A stretch of DNA of 64,000 bases from Dioscorea cayenensis subsp. rotundata (lineage: Eukaryota > Streptophyta > Magnoliopsida > Dioscoreales > Dioscoreaceae). A program made the translations under genes and the position numbers. The notes under the pieces were generated by a model, which was not told where the DNA came from, searched no databases, and saw only the letters and a program-made list of their open reading frames with translations. Positions 1 through 12,609 of the stretch are shown here, one piece after another (position 1 is the stretch's first letter; the number at the start of each line of letters is the position of its first letter). The stretch spans positions 25,171,016-25,235,015 of the forward strand of contig NC_052475.1 in NCBI RefSeq assembly GCF_009730915.1. The letters run 5' to 3'.

Positions 1-707
1 CCTTCTTTGCTGAAAGTGAAAGATAAAAATAAATGTTATAAAAGTTGAAAAGAATCAGAGAAGTAGATGGTTTTAGGTGATGTTTATGATAATTTAATGC
101 ACCTAAACAGAGAAACAGTGCCAAGATGATGAAATCAACAAGCGTGCTCCTTAATGGACTTGATTGCTTATTTGAAAAAGAAGAAAGAATATACTAATTT
201 TGTAATTAGATTGGTGGTGAAAACATGTGGTCAGATATAATGGAAGTCTTTGATAATATTCAAGAATATTGGGATGTAATGGTGATGTCCTTCACTTATT
301 AAATTAATTACGGTAGGTATGGAAGTGTTTTACTTTGATACGTCGAACCTTAACTTGAAACAACAGCACATTGGATCAAATTAAAGATACTTTGTTGAGG
401 AATCTTAGCAGACATGTGAAGCTTTATTTATTTATTTATTTTTTCCCCTTAATTAATTTGTTGATGTTGGGTAATAGTAATAAAAAGGTATAATTTTTTC
501 CTTATTTATAAATTGAAAAAGAAATTAATAACAATGAAGAAAAGATGAAAATGATTAGTAAGTGAACGGATGAGATTGCATGGGGATCATAACTATGTGT
601 TGAGATTAGTGTTTCTGATATCCATCTGGATGTTGCTTACGAGGCAAAATAACGGTGGATGATGATCATAAGAGGGCTTTGCGCGGGAGAGAAGCGAAGA
701 GGAGACC
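1..707. other. Intergenic DNA and 5' leader of the UBE3D-like gene
   Basis: AT-rich sequence with no convincing coding potential on either strand. The last 40-50 bases, which are purine-rich, are probably the 5' untranslated leader of the gene starting at 708. I see no RNA gene or transposon end here. Confidence 0.6.
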
Positions 708-3390
708 ATGGCTTCAGCTCCAATTCGAAACCCTAGGAAATGGCGGTACACTTGGGAAACCCTAGCCCACATCCCCGTACTCCGCCTCTATCTCTTCGAT
801 TCTCATACCGATCCTTCAGTTCGATGTCGGAGCCTCGAATCCTTTGTCCGGTTCGAGGAATCCCTCCTCCTTGTCTCTTGGATTGAAGACGATGGTGATG
901 TTCTTCTTAGGGTTCCGTTTCCCAAGGTTTTGATCGATCATAGCTGCCCCATTGAGTCCATTGCCAAGCACGACCATATCCAAATCAAGCTCTCGCTCGT
1001 ACTCCCAGTCGATCACCCACTCAATGCTGATATCAGTGGCGATGCTCCAGATAAGCTCCTCCCGCTAAACTTGTGTTCTGGTGAGCTTTATTCTCTTTGG
1101 GTTCTTGGAAAAATTTCAACTTTTTCCCCGTTCTTTATTGGTTCCAGTTGTTTCTTTGATTAGATATCGAGAATATTTCTTCCGGAAACTTGGATTTGTT
1201 CTGCAAGAATTGCTCTACAAAGTTAACAAGGCAGCCTGTCAGGTGTAATAAATGCCATTTTACTTTCAAATATACAGTTATCATCACGAGTCTTAACATG
1301 TGTGAAAATTTGTATTTTCTCTTTTTGCAATTTATGTTTTTTAATTGAGAATTGTTTCATGCAATTGAACAAAGTTGAAAAAAAATTGCCTTCATGTAGA
1401 AATTACGCTAAAAATTTAAAATTTTTAATCTTAGCATGTTTTTTGATTTCTCGGTATTAGTGACTGCTAAGAATGCATAGGTTCTTTTCAGCCGCTTTGT
1501 GGAAATGCCATCAGTTAATTGGCAAGAAGCAGCTGATAATTGGTTTGGGGGATGCTGCTGTTCATTCGGTGGCATAAGTGAGAAATTAGTCTCCGAATAT
1601 ACCAATGCCTATAGTTGTGTAGAGGGCACTTGTCTGGTAGATGTTGCTTCATTAATTATTTGCAAGGATGATCTAGAGGGGTATACGTTTCAGCAAGTAT
1701 CAGATGGATTTTCAGAATGTAGTTCCAAAAGTCATCTTGTCACTAGTGATGGTTTCACTGAATTTGTGAAAGAAGTCGGTGGTGAAAATTCTCAGGAAGA
1801 TACATGTGAGTACAGTGAAGTTGGAGCAGAGAGTGCTTCACATTTGGTTAATGGGCCATCTGAATGTAAAGATGACCATTCACCTTGTGCTCTTTTATCT
1901 TCAGCTGATCATGGTGTTGAAAGTCAGGAAGCTTTGTGTGTTTCTGTGGAAATCACTAATGTGGACCAGAATCAGTCAAGTGATTATCAAGGTGCCAGCA
2001 GCATGGAATTTATGAATCTTGACTTGAGCTCATGCACTGGGAATATAGAAAAGCCTTATCCTTATTCATCAGCTGATGCCTTCCCCTCGGCAGGTGAGTG
2101 CCATTGTTTTGTTGATAAAACACAGGATATGCCAAATAAAAATTCAATGGTGTTGTGCTCCAAAAAGAACTCGATGCCCATGGAAGGCCAGGCCTGTCTG
2201 CGTAATGGTTCTCTTGGGGGTGGTTTTCTGATTAAAACTTCTGGCCTCTCCGCTGATGTCGAGTGGGTTGAGTTTTCTTGCAAGGAATGTTCATCTCCTG
2301 TGGGTTCATTCCCTTCCTTAAAGGACACAAAGGTTCCAGTTGATGGTGGAATTCGACTATTCAAGTGCTATGTTTCTACCGCTGTTCCTACTTGCGGACA
2401 TAATGATATATTCAGGTATGCTCAGGTTTGTAGCTTGCAAATGCAGAAGTTAAGTGCAAATTCAATCACCATTGTTTACCCTTAGATGATTGCTTCTTGT
2501 ATTTGACATCTCAATCTTTTTCCATAGAAACAAGGAAAAGCTTTTTTTATTTTATTTTTTGGGGACCTTTATTTGTGTTTTCTGTTAAAAGAAATTGTCA
2601 TCAATTTATCATCTGTCTTTTTGAGCAGGAAACACACAATTCAAAGAGTCTTTGCGAACTTGCTGCATGAAACTGCTGCTGATGAGCTTACATTCCGTAC
2701 AGTGGTGAAAGACTTAAGGACAAAATGCCCAATGTTGCAAATTCTGCTATTAAATTCGAAAGCTTGGTCTGCCACTGGCTATTGCTTTGAGAATTCTACC
2801 ATGGAGCCACTTCCTGAAACAGATATGCAGCCTGTTGTGAAGGTGCTGTTCTCAGACTTAAATGCCACGGCAGGAGCCAATTCAGGGTGCGTTTTTCAAA
2901 AAACTTTTGCTCGCTCATCTTCTGTTTCTTCATTAGATTTAAACAAAAGATTAGATTGGTAGTATCAGGTTAGCATGTGAATAATTAGGTTATTGTTCTC
3001 TGAAATGAAGATGTAATGCTGCAAAGTGCTAAACTTGCAGAATAAGAACATGCTAAGATATTTTGTGGAATGTTTAGAATTCTGGTTATGAGGCTTGTAG
3101 TGTAGATTCGTATTAGTTAGTTTACACTTTTAGTAGCCCTGAAACCTGTATTAATTTGCTAACAAATGTCTTGTTTTCCCCAGCATCAATTTGTATCTAA
3201 TATCTCCTTCCACAAATATATTTCATGCAGAGAGATAAAGGATTGGTCAACTAGAAACGATGCAGAGGAGCTACATATGTTGACACACCAGATAAAGGAA
3301 CTGACTGAGAGCCTGAACTCAGCACAGCGTCGATTTCCATCTTCATGTTCTTATTTGCAAGGAATGTCTTTATCATACATGGAGAGGTAG
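708..3390 (+). CDS. UBE3D-like (HECT_2 family) E3 ubiquitin-protein ligase, E2C-binding protein
   Basis: Five exons read in one frame: 708-1080, 1164-1242, 1492-2415, 2629-2886 and 3231-3390, giving 597 residues. The protein resembles the plant ubiquitin-conjugating enzyme E2C-binding family, related to animal UBE3D, whose members bind E2 enzymes and act as atypical HECT-like ligases. Visible landmarks are the N-terminal beta-rich region, a C-x2-C pair (CKNC, about residues 138-141), the motif EMPSVNWQEAADNWFGG followed by a Cys-rich CCCSFGG, and a C-terminal part that starts with FKCYVSTAV and reads NLLHETAADELTF. The middle of exon 3, about residues 200-330, is acidic, serine-rich and probably disordered. 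All introns are GT-AG. The ligase role is inferred from the family. The first ATG was chosen because the family-like start MASAPIRNPRKWRYTWE follows directly. Confidence 0.85.
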
Positions 3391-5030
3391 ACAGATATAC
3401 TGTAGCATCCTGAAGCAATCTTGTATTTTGAAGTCACTAGACCAGACCTCAAACGGCAGCAAGCATGAAAAGTGTCAGAAAATCAGAAATCGCTTATTAA
3501 ATAGTACAATTTGCTCAAGAGGTTATATGCTGTTTCTTTCTCCCCGAATACTACTTGCAATGCTAATTTTAATTTTAATTGTGCAAACTATTTCCCAGGT
3601 AACAACACTTGAATGGAGCATTTTACCAGAGCAAAGATCTACCTCTTGCTTCAGTTGCAGAATTGTCCATGCTGACTATTTGATGATACCATGTTGCTCT
3701 TAAGACCCTTTGATAGTATTGTGTTGTTTATGTTAGCATGATTTAACTCATTTTTTATAGTTTGATTTTAGTAAAAGAAATCATGCAGTTGTGCAAGAGC
3801 CTGCGAGCTGAACACCCATGTGTTGCTTAGTTGTAAAGTGCCTGTTTCTTCTTCATCTTGTGTTAACAAATTTAGTTTCATTAACAATTAACTTCGCTGG
3901 ATCCAACACTTTTTTTTAATAAATAAATAAATACATGTACTTTGAAATGTTTCTTTTGATAAAATTTTATACATCCATGTTAAAGATTCTTGCTTCTCAA
4001 GTGAGAAAATAATTGTTCCGATGCTTTGAGTGGCCGTTTGTAATGGAAGTTTGCAGAAAACTTTCAAAAGATGGGGAATATATTAATCAATTTTGGTGTT
4101 TTCAAGGGTGTAAGTAGTAAAAACACCCCTTTCTAGTTTCTCTCTCTATATATATATATTTAAAATAAAACTAAAAACCACAAAAACAGATCGGGTTTCA
4201 GCCACGCATTCAAAGTTTCAAACAACCGATTCACTTGTTCTTTAACTTCAAAAATTTGTCGAAAAATATCCCATCTCTCTCTCTCTCTCTCTCTCTATAT
4301 CTGGTGGCCTTGAAGTCCTACTGATTTGGAAATCTCATCATACTCTCTGGTGATTCTGGAGTCATTTTCAGGTGATTCAATCTATACCCTTGCGTTTGAT
4401 CAGAGTTTGTCCTCACTCCCCCTTTCACTTCTTAACATCACTGGAAATTAGTCGGAAAGAAGTGTTTTTCTTTGGGGCTTTCTATTGGGAAAGCTCCGAA
4501 TTTTTCCATGATTCATTAATTTTTTTACTTCATTCTTTTTTTCTTTGATCTCGATCGATTTTTGTATTTAAATCTGTTATTGTGAATTTGTGTGAAAAGG
4601 TACTCGAAGAGTGATGCTAGTTTGATCTTCTGTTTTTAGCTCTGGATTGATTCCCCCTTTGTTTAGGTTTTCCAATCTTGATCTTCTGCACATCAATATA
4701 ATTTGTGTGAATTTTCCATACCTTAATCCCTTGCAGTGGAGTAGATCTGGGTGAATTGGATAAAAAAATTCTGGTTTTTCTTCGCTGAAGAGGTTTTCCC
4801 TCCCTTTTTGGGAAAAGAAATTGTTTGTGGATTACTTCAAAAATCCTGTAATTTGGCCTAATGTGGCTTTGGAAGGGATTCTAATAAGCGCTCAATGCAT
4901 TTGGTTTCATTCTTCATCAACGAATCAGCTGTAGTGAAGAACATTGATAGGTCTGGTTTGAAGGTTTGGTATTTACTGTTGGTTATGTTTGTTTTCTTAA
5001 TTTTGGTGTTTGTAGATCTAGTTGAACATC
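3391..5030. other. 3' flank of the UBE3D-like gene, then promoter and leader of the DnaJ gene
   Basis: No credible gene. An open frame at 3428-3703 has a hydrophobic patch but no family resemblance and lies in the likely 3' UTR. From about 4150 the sequence looks like a promoter and leader: an AT run, a CT microsatellite, then pyrimidine-rich DNA. The leader of the DnaJ gene probably contains an intron, with a likely acceptor just upstream of its ATG (tgtag at about 5010-5014). Confidence 0.5.
4274..4296 (+). repeat. CT microsatellite in the DnaJ leader region
   Basis: About eleven CT units lie some 740 bases upstream of the DnaJ start codon. CT/GA tracts are common in plant 5' leaders and core promoters, so this may be part of the promoter or leader. 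Confidence 0.8.
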
Positions 5031-8000
5031 ATGGTGAAAGACACCGAGTATTATGATATTTTGGGTGTAAGTGTGGATTCATCTGCTGCTGATATAAAGA
5101 AAGCATATTATATCAAGGTGAGGATCGAACAACTCTTTGCATAAATATTTAAGAAATTCTACTTTGATTTATGTAGCCTTTAATAATTGCAAATTATTAT
5201 TTGCACTGATTATAGTGCTGTGTTTCTCTGAATCTTCACTGTTTATTTTATTCGATGCATTTATTTTGCAGGCAAGAAGAGTACACCCAGATAAGAATCC
5301 TGGGGATCCAACTGCTGCTCACAATTTTCAGGTGTTCTACCCCTTTTATAAAAAATAAGTTCATAGAAATTATGGAAACTGTGATCCAGTGCCTATAACA
5401 AATCAAGCTTAGATGGTGGTGGTTAATATCCTCCATCCTGCTTTCATTTTACTGCTTTTTTCCCCAGCTTCACTGTTGAACCTATAAATGTTGATTGGTA
5501 TCAGTAGATGATTAAGTTGATTATTTATTTATTTATTTTTGATAAAGCATATGGCAAATTATTGATTGCATTTTATGTGAAGGTACTCGGAGAGGCTTAT
5601 CAAGTCTTAAGTGATCCTGGTAAACGGGAAGCATATGACAAAAATGGGAAGGCGGGTGTTCCTCAGTAAGTCCACCTGCTCACTAAATTGACCTATGTAG
5701 TGGATCCATATGGGACAAAAATTTCCAGTTAAAGGTTACATATAATGCAAATTTTAATGCAAATTTTTGAAAAGGGTGTAATATCTAGTTGATTGAGCCC
5801 CTTTTGATTTCTTAAGAGAAAGTAAAGTTATAAATGTAAAAAGGAATGCAAGGTAGGAGGATTGAATGTAATTATTCTGGTGCTCGTGTGTTGCATGTTC
5901 ACTTACCGATACAATTTCATCTTTCAGGGATTCAATGGTTGACCCTGCAGCTGTATTTGGAATGTTATTTGGAAGTGAATTGTTTGAGGATTATATAGGA
6001 CAGCTTGCTTTAGCATCCATTGCATCTGTAGACATTGAAGAAGAATCTCAGGATCCAGAAGTTCGGCAGCAAAAAATTCAAGCAAGACTTAAGGTATCTA
6101 ATTTAGCATGGATGTTAAACGGCCACAACGGCTTGAACATCAATCTCTTGGTGTAAATCAACGTCAAGGGGAAATCTTTGGTCAGCATAATCTTTGCATG
6201 AATTAGCACAATTTTATATGTTTTTTTTAGTTGGATCACTGTTGCTAGATTAGTATAGCTTCCTATTGCTTTGCTTCCTTTGAGACTGCATGTGTAAACA
6301 TTTGTAATGCTGAAATTTAATTAGTAGAAACCTTAAAATAAGAAAGGGAGTTTTTTTTCTTTACATGGTTGCTTAATCGCTTACTTCCAGATCCCATTTA
6401 TAGCATAATAGCCTCATGATTGGAAGCCTATTCTTGTAATGTCACTTGTTTTGAGCACAAATATGTAAATATGCTCTCCATTTTCAAGTGGTGTTCGATT
6501 TTTTTTCATTCCTTACTTGATCTAATATATGTTCTTTATCCAAGTTCAGGAGATGCAAAAAGAAAGGGAGCAGAAACTTATACAAATCCTGAAAGACCGC
6601 CTTCATCTATATGTAGAAGGGCAAAAGGATGAGTTTGTAAGTTGGGCAAACGCTGAAGCTCGACGTCTCTCACAAGCTGGTAATCATATGCAATTGCTTG
6701 TTGCCAATTAACAAAAACTTTTAAGCAGATAGGAGTTTGAGTGTTGTTTTAATTTAATTGTTTTCCTGATTTTGATGAATTGTATATGATGCCCATTTTG
6801 AACATTTTTCTACCTTTAGCCTTTGGAGAAGCTATGCTACACACAATTGGCTACATATATGCGAGACAAGCTGCAAAAGAGATTGGGAAAAACATATTTA
6901 TGGGTGTTCCCTTTATAGCTGAGTGGGTGCGAGACAAAGGTCATCATATAAAGTCGCAGGTCCATGCTGCATCAGGTGATTATTCTTCATTCTGTGTCTG
7001 ATCCTCCCAGAGATCATCTGGTGTTTCATGCTCTTCTGAAATGCTGAACTTTTTGCTCATCTGATGCTGCTGAAACCTTGTCCACATTTTAGGTGCCATA
7101 TCTCTGATTCAGATACGGGAGGGAATGAAGAAGTTGGAGGAAAGTGAAAGCAGAGAAGAGAACTTTGTGAAAAGTTTTGAAGAAAAGAAAGATGCAATGG
7201 TCAACTCATTATGGAAAATCAACGTGGTTGATATAGAATCAACACTTTCTCATGTCTGTCATGCGGTAGGTGGTTATAAGTTTTATTTCCAAGATTGCAT
7301 GAGGAACATTTAAAGAATGACAATGAAATATTAATAATGGCAAACAGTGCTTTACTAATGCTGCTGTGCGCCTGTGAATTTATTTAGGGTTATGAACATA
7401 GACTGTTCTTCTTCAGTTATCAGTAACAAATTCCATCTTCTCTTTTATATCCTTTGCACCCATTCTATTGCTTATTACTACCAATGATGCCCTTTTATAG
7501 GTTTCTCCTTCTAATCTTTCGGTCATGCTAACCTTGAATCCCCTAATGCCTTGGCATTGCTGCATAATTGAGTATATGAGCAAACTATCTTATTCTCTTA
7601 CCATATCTCAAGTATGACTATTACAAGGTAAGAAGTCTGTTCTTTAGACCATGTAAAGCAAATAATCTGTTTTGTTCGAGTGGTGCCATTTGACAGAGCC
7701 TGAAAATCTCTGTTCTGCTTTTTGATTTGATGATTAAATGGTTGTACATTGCAAAACAGAATAAAAGGATAAAGTAAATGCTCTATTCCCCTAATTCAAC
7801 AGCAAAAGGGGATTACAGCAAAAAATGCATGGTATCACAACCTCATGGTTGCAGCTCACTTTCTGTCTCACTTTTTGATGCATTAGTCTCTTATGCTTAT
7901 GTTTTGCCTTGTGCTGTTGCTAACTGCTAACGGATCAGTTGTGATTTAGGTTTTGCGTGACAATACTGTTTCCAAGGATGTTCTGAAGCTACGAGCCAAA

Positions 8001-8204
8001 GCGCTGAAGAAGTTGGGAATAATTTTCCAAGTAACTGTCTTCTGTGAACTCAAAACAAAAAGATCCGAGTTTTCAATATTCTATTGCTGATTTGTTCCAC
8101 TGTTCTTCAAATCTCAGGGCGCCAAAGTAATTTATCACAGAGAAAGCAGTCTGCGCTGCGAGAATGCTTGCAACAAGGGACCGGCATCATCATCAACATC
8201 ATGA
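5031..8204 (+). CDS. DnaJ (HSP40) co-chaperone with C-terminal DnaJ-X domain, DNAJ10-like
   Basis: Nine exons join cleanly: 5031-5117, 5272-5331, 5583-5665, 5928-6093, 6550-6679, 6820-6975, 7093-7265, 7950-8030 and 8118-8204, for 340 residues. A type III (class C) J protein: the N-terminal J domain spans about residues 5-70 with the essential HPD triad at residues 34-36. There is no Gly/Phe-rich or zinc-finger region. The rest matches the plant DnaJ-X domain (the [17 protein letters not shown] helix and the [16 protein letters not shown] segment). The HPD triad should stimulate the ATPase of an HSP70 partner; the client and the compartment are not evident. There is no signal peptide. The last exon ends in a short Ser-rich tail. 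Introns are GT-AG and phases agree throughout. Confidence 0.93.
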
Positions 8205-8941
8205 ACTTCCAATACATTGCCAATTCTAGCAACAAAATGATTGTTTGGACCATGTAGATTCTGTAGATATTGTGATGATGCTCATGTGCTTTCTTCTGTA
8301 AGCCTTGTTCAACCATCTGTTTTCTTAAGTAGTTGTTCTTCTTCTCTTTCTAATAAAACTGAATGAGGTTTGAATCTATTCCAGTTTTGAGTATTTCAAA
8401 TGTTAATCCATTTTTGTTCCATCTCTGAACAATAAGTGCCAAGAAAATGCTGTCCATGGAGCTTGGCATTGTGATTAAATATTGGTAGGCCACTTTGCTT
8501 TTGCTTCATAACCTCCACTTTCCCATAAAGATCACATTCAAACACTTGTTTGTTTTCCTCTGGTCCTTTAGGAAAAACAATATTTAAAATTTGTTAGTGG
8601 AGCTCTTTATACTCCACTAATGCCCTCCCTAATTTGAAGCACTGTACTCTATGTCCCATTCCTTATTTATCAGAAAAATGTAGCTAGTTTGTAGTTCTTA
8701 ATTATTGCTATTTTTGATACTATGTTACAGTACTAAGCATAGGTGGCTATCTTTATCATCGATGATCATACTCCGATAAATAATATTGAGTCATAATCTT
8801 TTTTCTATTTAATACACCAAGCACTTCACAATCACAATATTGGATAGTGCCCACTTCTCTTTTTCTTCACTTTGAATTGAAAAACATAAATATATATATA
8901 TATATAGACATTGCCATCCCATTCTCTGACACAGTGAGGAA
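8205..8941. other. Intergenic DNA between the DnaJ and CIF-like genes
   Basis: Includes the DnaJ 3' UTR (an AATAAA-like signal, taataaaac, at about 8351) and the promoter of the small gene that follows. An AT dinucleotide run at 8889-8906, about 36-53 bases before the ATG at 8942, could serve as a TATA element. Nothing else is recognisable. Confidence 0.5.
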
Positions 8942-9414
8942 ATGGTGTCTTTAAGATCATCAACTCTTCTCTTCTTCCTCATCTCAGGATCACTGCTCTG
9001 CTCTTCATTTGCAAGTGAATTCATTTGAATTACTGGGAATGTCAAAATGCCTTCATCATCAATCTCTATTTTCAGATTGTTTTTTTCTGCAGATGATGAT
9101 AGGAAATTGCTGCTAGAAAGATACAGGATTGAAAATGAAGCTGCTGTAAGTGATGTGAGTACTGAAACATATTATAATTCATGTTGTTGTTTCATGGATC
9201 ATGAGATGTTTTATTTATATATATAACACACAACCATCTTGTTTGTTATAATTTATAAACATGGCAGAAATTATCAGGGAATTTATCAGATGACGATGAA
9301 GGGCTCATCATTTTCGGTCATTCAAGGGATCTTGTTGTTAAAACAAATGACTATGGAAATTGTAAACCTACTCCAGCTCTTTCCAAGCCTTCTTTCAAAC
9401 AAATATCAAACTGA
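8942..9414 (+). CDS. Secreted peptide precursor, CASPARIAN STRIP INTEGRITY FACTOR (CIF)-like
   Basis: Three small exons: 8942-9014, 9093-9145 (or to 9154, a second in-frame donor) and 9268-9414, giving 90 or 93 residues. Residues 1-24 form a clear signal peptide (basic SLR, then TLLFFLISGSLLCSSFA). The middle is charged and ends in an acidic stretch (SDDDEG). The last 21 residues are DYGNCKPTPALSKPSFKQIS plus N. As I know it, Arabidopsis CIF1 ends DYGNNSPSPRLERPPFKLIP plus N: same length, same DY start, matching Pro positions, FK and terminal Asn. DY is the tyrosine-sulfation signature of this family, whose peptides bind the receptor kinases SGN3/GSO1 and GSO2 to control Casparian strip or embryonic cuticle sealing. 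The Cys in the mature peptide and the SFKQIS variant of PFKLIP are unusual. The gene structure and peptide are seen in the sequence; the function is inferred. Confidence 0.68.
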
Positions 9415-9440
9415 TGTTCTTCTTGTTATTATGTTTTCTT

Positions 9441-9472
<32 letters not shown>

Positions 9473-11033
9473 CTGTTGAAGTGTGGATGTACTAGAAGTA
9501 GAAGACATGAATAAATGAATGTTTATGCTTAATTAAGAATGTATTAAGGACAGAAATGGTCAATTTGAAGGCAACATGAAAGTTGGAAATCAATGATTCT
9601 AGTTCTTTGATAAAATAAATAAAAATAAAAATCCATTATTTTAGTTCTAGTCAAGCCCTTTTAAACCTTACTTGGCCTGGCCCAGAAACAGAGTAGCCTA
9701 TTGGGCGTGTTTCTTTAAAAACAATTTTAGAATATTATTTTTGTTTTGATAATTTATTAGTTTTTCTTATTCATTACATGTTAAAACTCATGAATTTTGT
9801 TTATTAATCTTCATCATTTTTTTACAATGTATATATATATATATATATTAAATTCATCAACTATGTATTGCATAAAAATAGGAAATAGAAATAGAAAATG
9901 GTGAGCTTTGAATATTTAATAAAAATATTTGTTTTACTGATTCAAGCATATCTTGAAATAAATTGTGTAGCCAACAACATTTGGTTGGTTTGGTGATAAA
10001 CTTGGCAGTGCATATGCAGAAATAGATTCAAAATTATGCATCCATAGTACTTTTTACAGTACAATTCATCCACTATATAGAGGTCAAAATAAATTTTAAA
10101 AAAATTGATAAGGTACCATAAATAATACATTTTTATATCTGTCTATTTGTTGACACTCTTATATACAAACGCTTGAGATCTATTGTCAAAAAAATAAAAA
10201 TAAAAATAAAAAAATAAACCGTGTGAAATTTTGAATAGCATTACCAAGCTAATATTTATAAGGTGATTCGCAATTTGTGAATAAAGTAAAATTACATGAA
10301 TTTAAACTCGTAACCCACAAAGACTTGTGTGCGTGTGTGTGTGTGTAAACTGGCTAATCAGTTTATAAATAATTAAAAAAAAAAAAACACTTATGCTTAC
10401 AAGAAATTGGCTTTGTCACACATCATATATTTATAACCTAATTCTTTGAAATGATTGATTCCCTTAATACAACAAGTGGGAATTGAATATTCAGAGTGAT
10501 GACTAAAAATGAAATGATAGTCTATTAGCAAATAATTGGATAATATTAAACAATGATTCATAGCACGAGATCATTGCCTTGCCTAATTATCAATTCTTGC
10601 TTGAGGCTTTGGTTAACCCAATCCATGCAGACACTTGACAGATATCCTTTCTCACATCAGATAGTGATATTTACTACTTTTAATTTCATAGATTTCATTA
10701 TCTAAATCACAGCTAATAACTGGTTGCTCAATATTCATTAGATAGTGTTTGGATGTAGCTTTCATTTAAACTCTTTTAAAATAAAGATTTGAATAGACTG
10801 AGTTCTTTCTTTACCTACAGTGCTTTGGGATAATTTAATTTGATATTTGATTAGTTGAATGGAAAAATGTTTTTTTAATTTTATTAACTCAAAAAAAGTA
10901 TCTTTTTAATTTTTAAACATGAATTAAATATTAAGAAGGATTAGTTATATGAGGTTTTTTAAAGTGAGCACATTCTCAATATATAAAATATTTATTCATT
11001 AATTTAAGAGCATCTGATTTAATTTGATTTTTG

Positions 11034-11080
<47 letters not shown>

Positions 11081-12470
11081 TCTTTGATCGACTGGTTTTT
11101 TACAGGTCATAGGCTCTAAATCTATTTGGGTGAAGTATTGAAAGTTTTATAAAAAAATAGATTTTTTTTAGTGTTATTTTTATGTATAAAGACTTAAATT
11201 CAAAATTATTTACTTAGGTGATCCACTTTTGTAGCATTTGCACCAACCAATTTTAATGATCCATGAGTTATTTTAGTTTTTTTTTATAAAGAAATTTTAG
11301 CTTTTTAGTGGATTTAGTAGTAATGTAGGGTAGATTATTTATTTGCATTACAACTTTTAATAACTTATTTAAAAACTGATGCGATTAATAGGAGTGAACC
11401 ACAATGAATGACCTCTATCTTAATAAGAAAATAATTTAATCCACTTAAAATTAAGTACCTAATAAAGATTACCAAATTAATCAAATTCTCCAACTCAATT
11501 TTCCTTCTATCATTTTCACAACAAGAATCACACGGAGACCTTAAAATGGATGACTTAATAAAGGCCAATTTCCTCATTTATGAACCATTACTTTTCCCTT
11601 TGAATCTCAAGATGAGTGTTGGAAGAGAAATGCACTAAATGAAAAACTTTGCATCTTTTAATGCTTGCAAACATGGAAATCAAACCCTAGTGGTCCACTA
11701 GTAATGCTAAAAAAATAATAATAATAAAATATTTTTTTAAAAAAATTTTTAAATTTTTATGAATAAGAATCTCTTGCCAATTAATTATTTTTTAAAAAAT
11801 AATAAATTATATAAATTAAAAATTTTAAAGTAAATAAAATTACAGAGATCCATATAGAAAGCAAAAGAAAATAACAACAAAATAAAAACAAATCCCATAA
11901 ACAGTGGAAAAACAAAAATATTAAAAATAACTAATGACACTACAAATAAGAACTAAAATAACGTTTAAAAAACAAACATTGATAAAAATAAATACATAAA
12001 AAAAAGCAAGCGGCTGCGAATCAATTAAACAAATACTAAATTTAATATACACGACTGGAAGTTCATTATTATTATTATTATATTATTATTTTCATTCATG
12101 AATTGAATAGTAAACAAGAAACCACGTTTTGAGTTTCTAGCATGCAAAAGTCTGACCAACTACTCACCTAACGAAATAATTAAATGGCTATACTTTCAAT
12201 AAGAAAAAAATTCATATTTCATTATCAACATAAGTTAGTGTTTTCTTTTTTTATTCTTGGCTTTTATAGATACCAATAATTATGAACAAAAACGAGCATC
12301 CCTTGCAACTTAATTTTCCTGTAACCGAAGAAAGAATCCCAAGAAATTATCCAAAAAAATTAAAATAATTAATTGATTAAAAATGAAAACCAAGTGTATA
12401 TATATATACTGTTTTATTTATTTATTTATTTTTGGCGGTGATCCACGTCATAGGTTGCCTCGAGATGCGA
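9415..12470. other. AT-rich intergenic DNA without genes
   Basis: About 3 kb of strongly AT-rich DNA with many simple repeats: AT runs at 9449-9472 and 9830-9848, a GT run near 10331-10346, TTA units at 11035-11080 and ATT units near 12068. No open frame shows codon structure or a known family. No tRNA or transposon protein is visible. Short degenerate elements could be hidden here but I cannot delimit them. Confidence 0.6.
11035..11080 (+). repeat. TTA trinucleotide microsatellite
   Basis: About fifteen near-perfect TTA/ATT units, in intergenic DNA. Likely to be length-variable between individuals. Confidence 0.9.
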
Positions 12471-12483
12471 ACACGGTCCTGAA

Positions 12484-12570
12484 CACGTGGCACCGAAAAG
12501 GATATGCTAGGGGTGAGCTCACCGGGAGGTGATCTTTTAGAAATTTGAACTGCTGATTGGGGGACACGTG
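12484..12570 (+). promoter_or_regulatory. Two G-boxes upstream of the RING gene
   Basis: Perfect CACGTG palindromes lie at 12484-12489 (in acacgtggca) and 12565-12570 (in gacacgtgtca). Both flanks match ABA-response elements (ACGTGGC and ACGTGTC). They sit some 40-130 bases before the presumed start of the RING transcript (leader from about 12610). Known binders of such sites are bZIP (ABF/ABI5) and bHLH factors, so ABA or stress control of the RING gene is a reasonable inference. Confidence 0.6.
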
Positions 12571-12609
12571 TCACATAAATAAGATGCCATGTCATCGTCG
12601 TTTCGAACA

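Noticed and set aside
3428-3703. Plus-strand open frame with a hydrophobic run (LLAMLILILIVQT)
   Set aside because: It lies in the likely 3' UTR of the UBE3D-like gene, has no promoter or family resemblance, and the hydrophobic run comes from AT-rich sequence.
8809-9045. Minus-strand open frame of 78 codons over the CIF-like exon 1
   Set aside because: It contains an Ile/Tyr run from an AT repeat and ends in low-complexity sequence; it is the shadow of the plus-strand signal-peptide exon.
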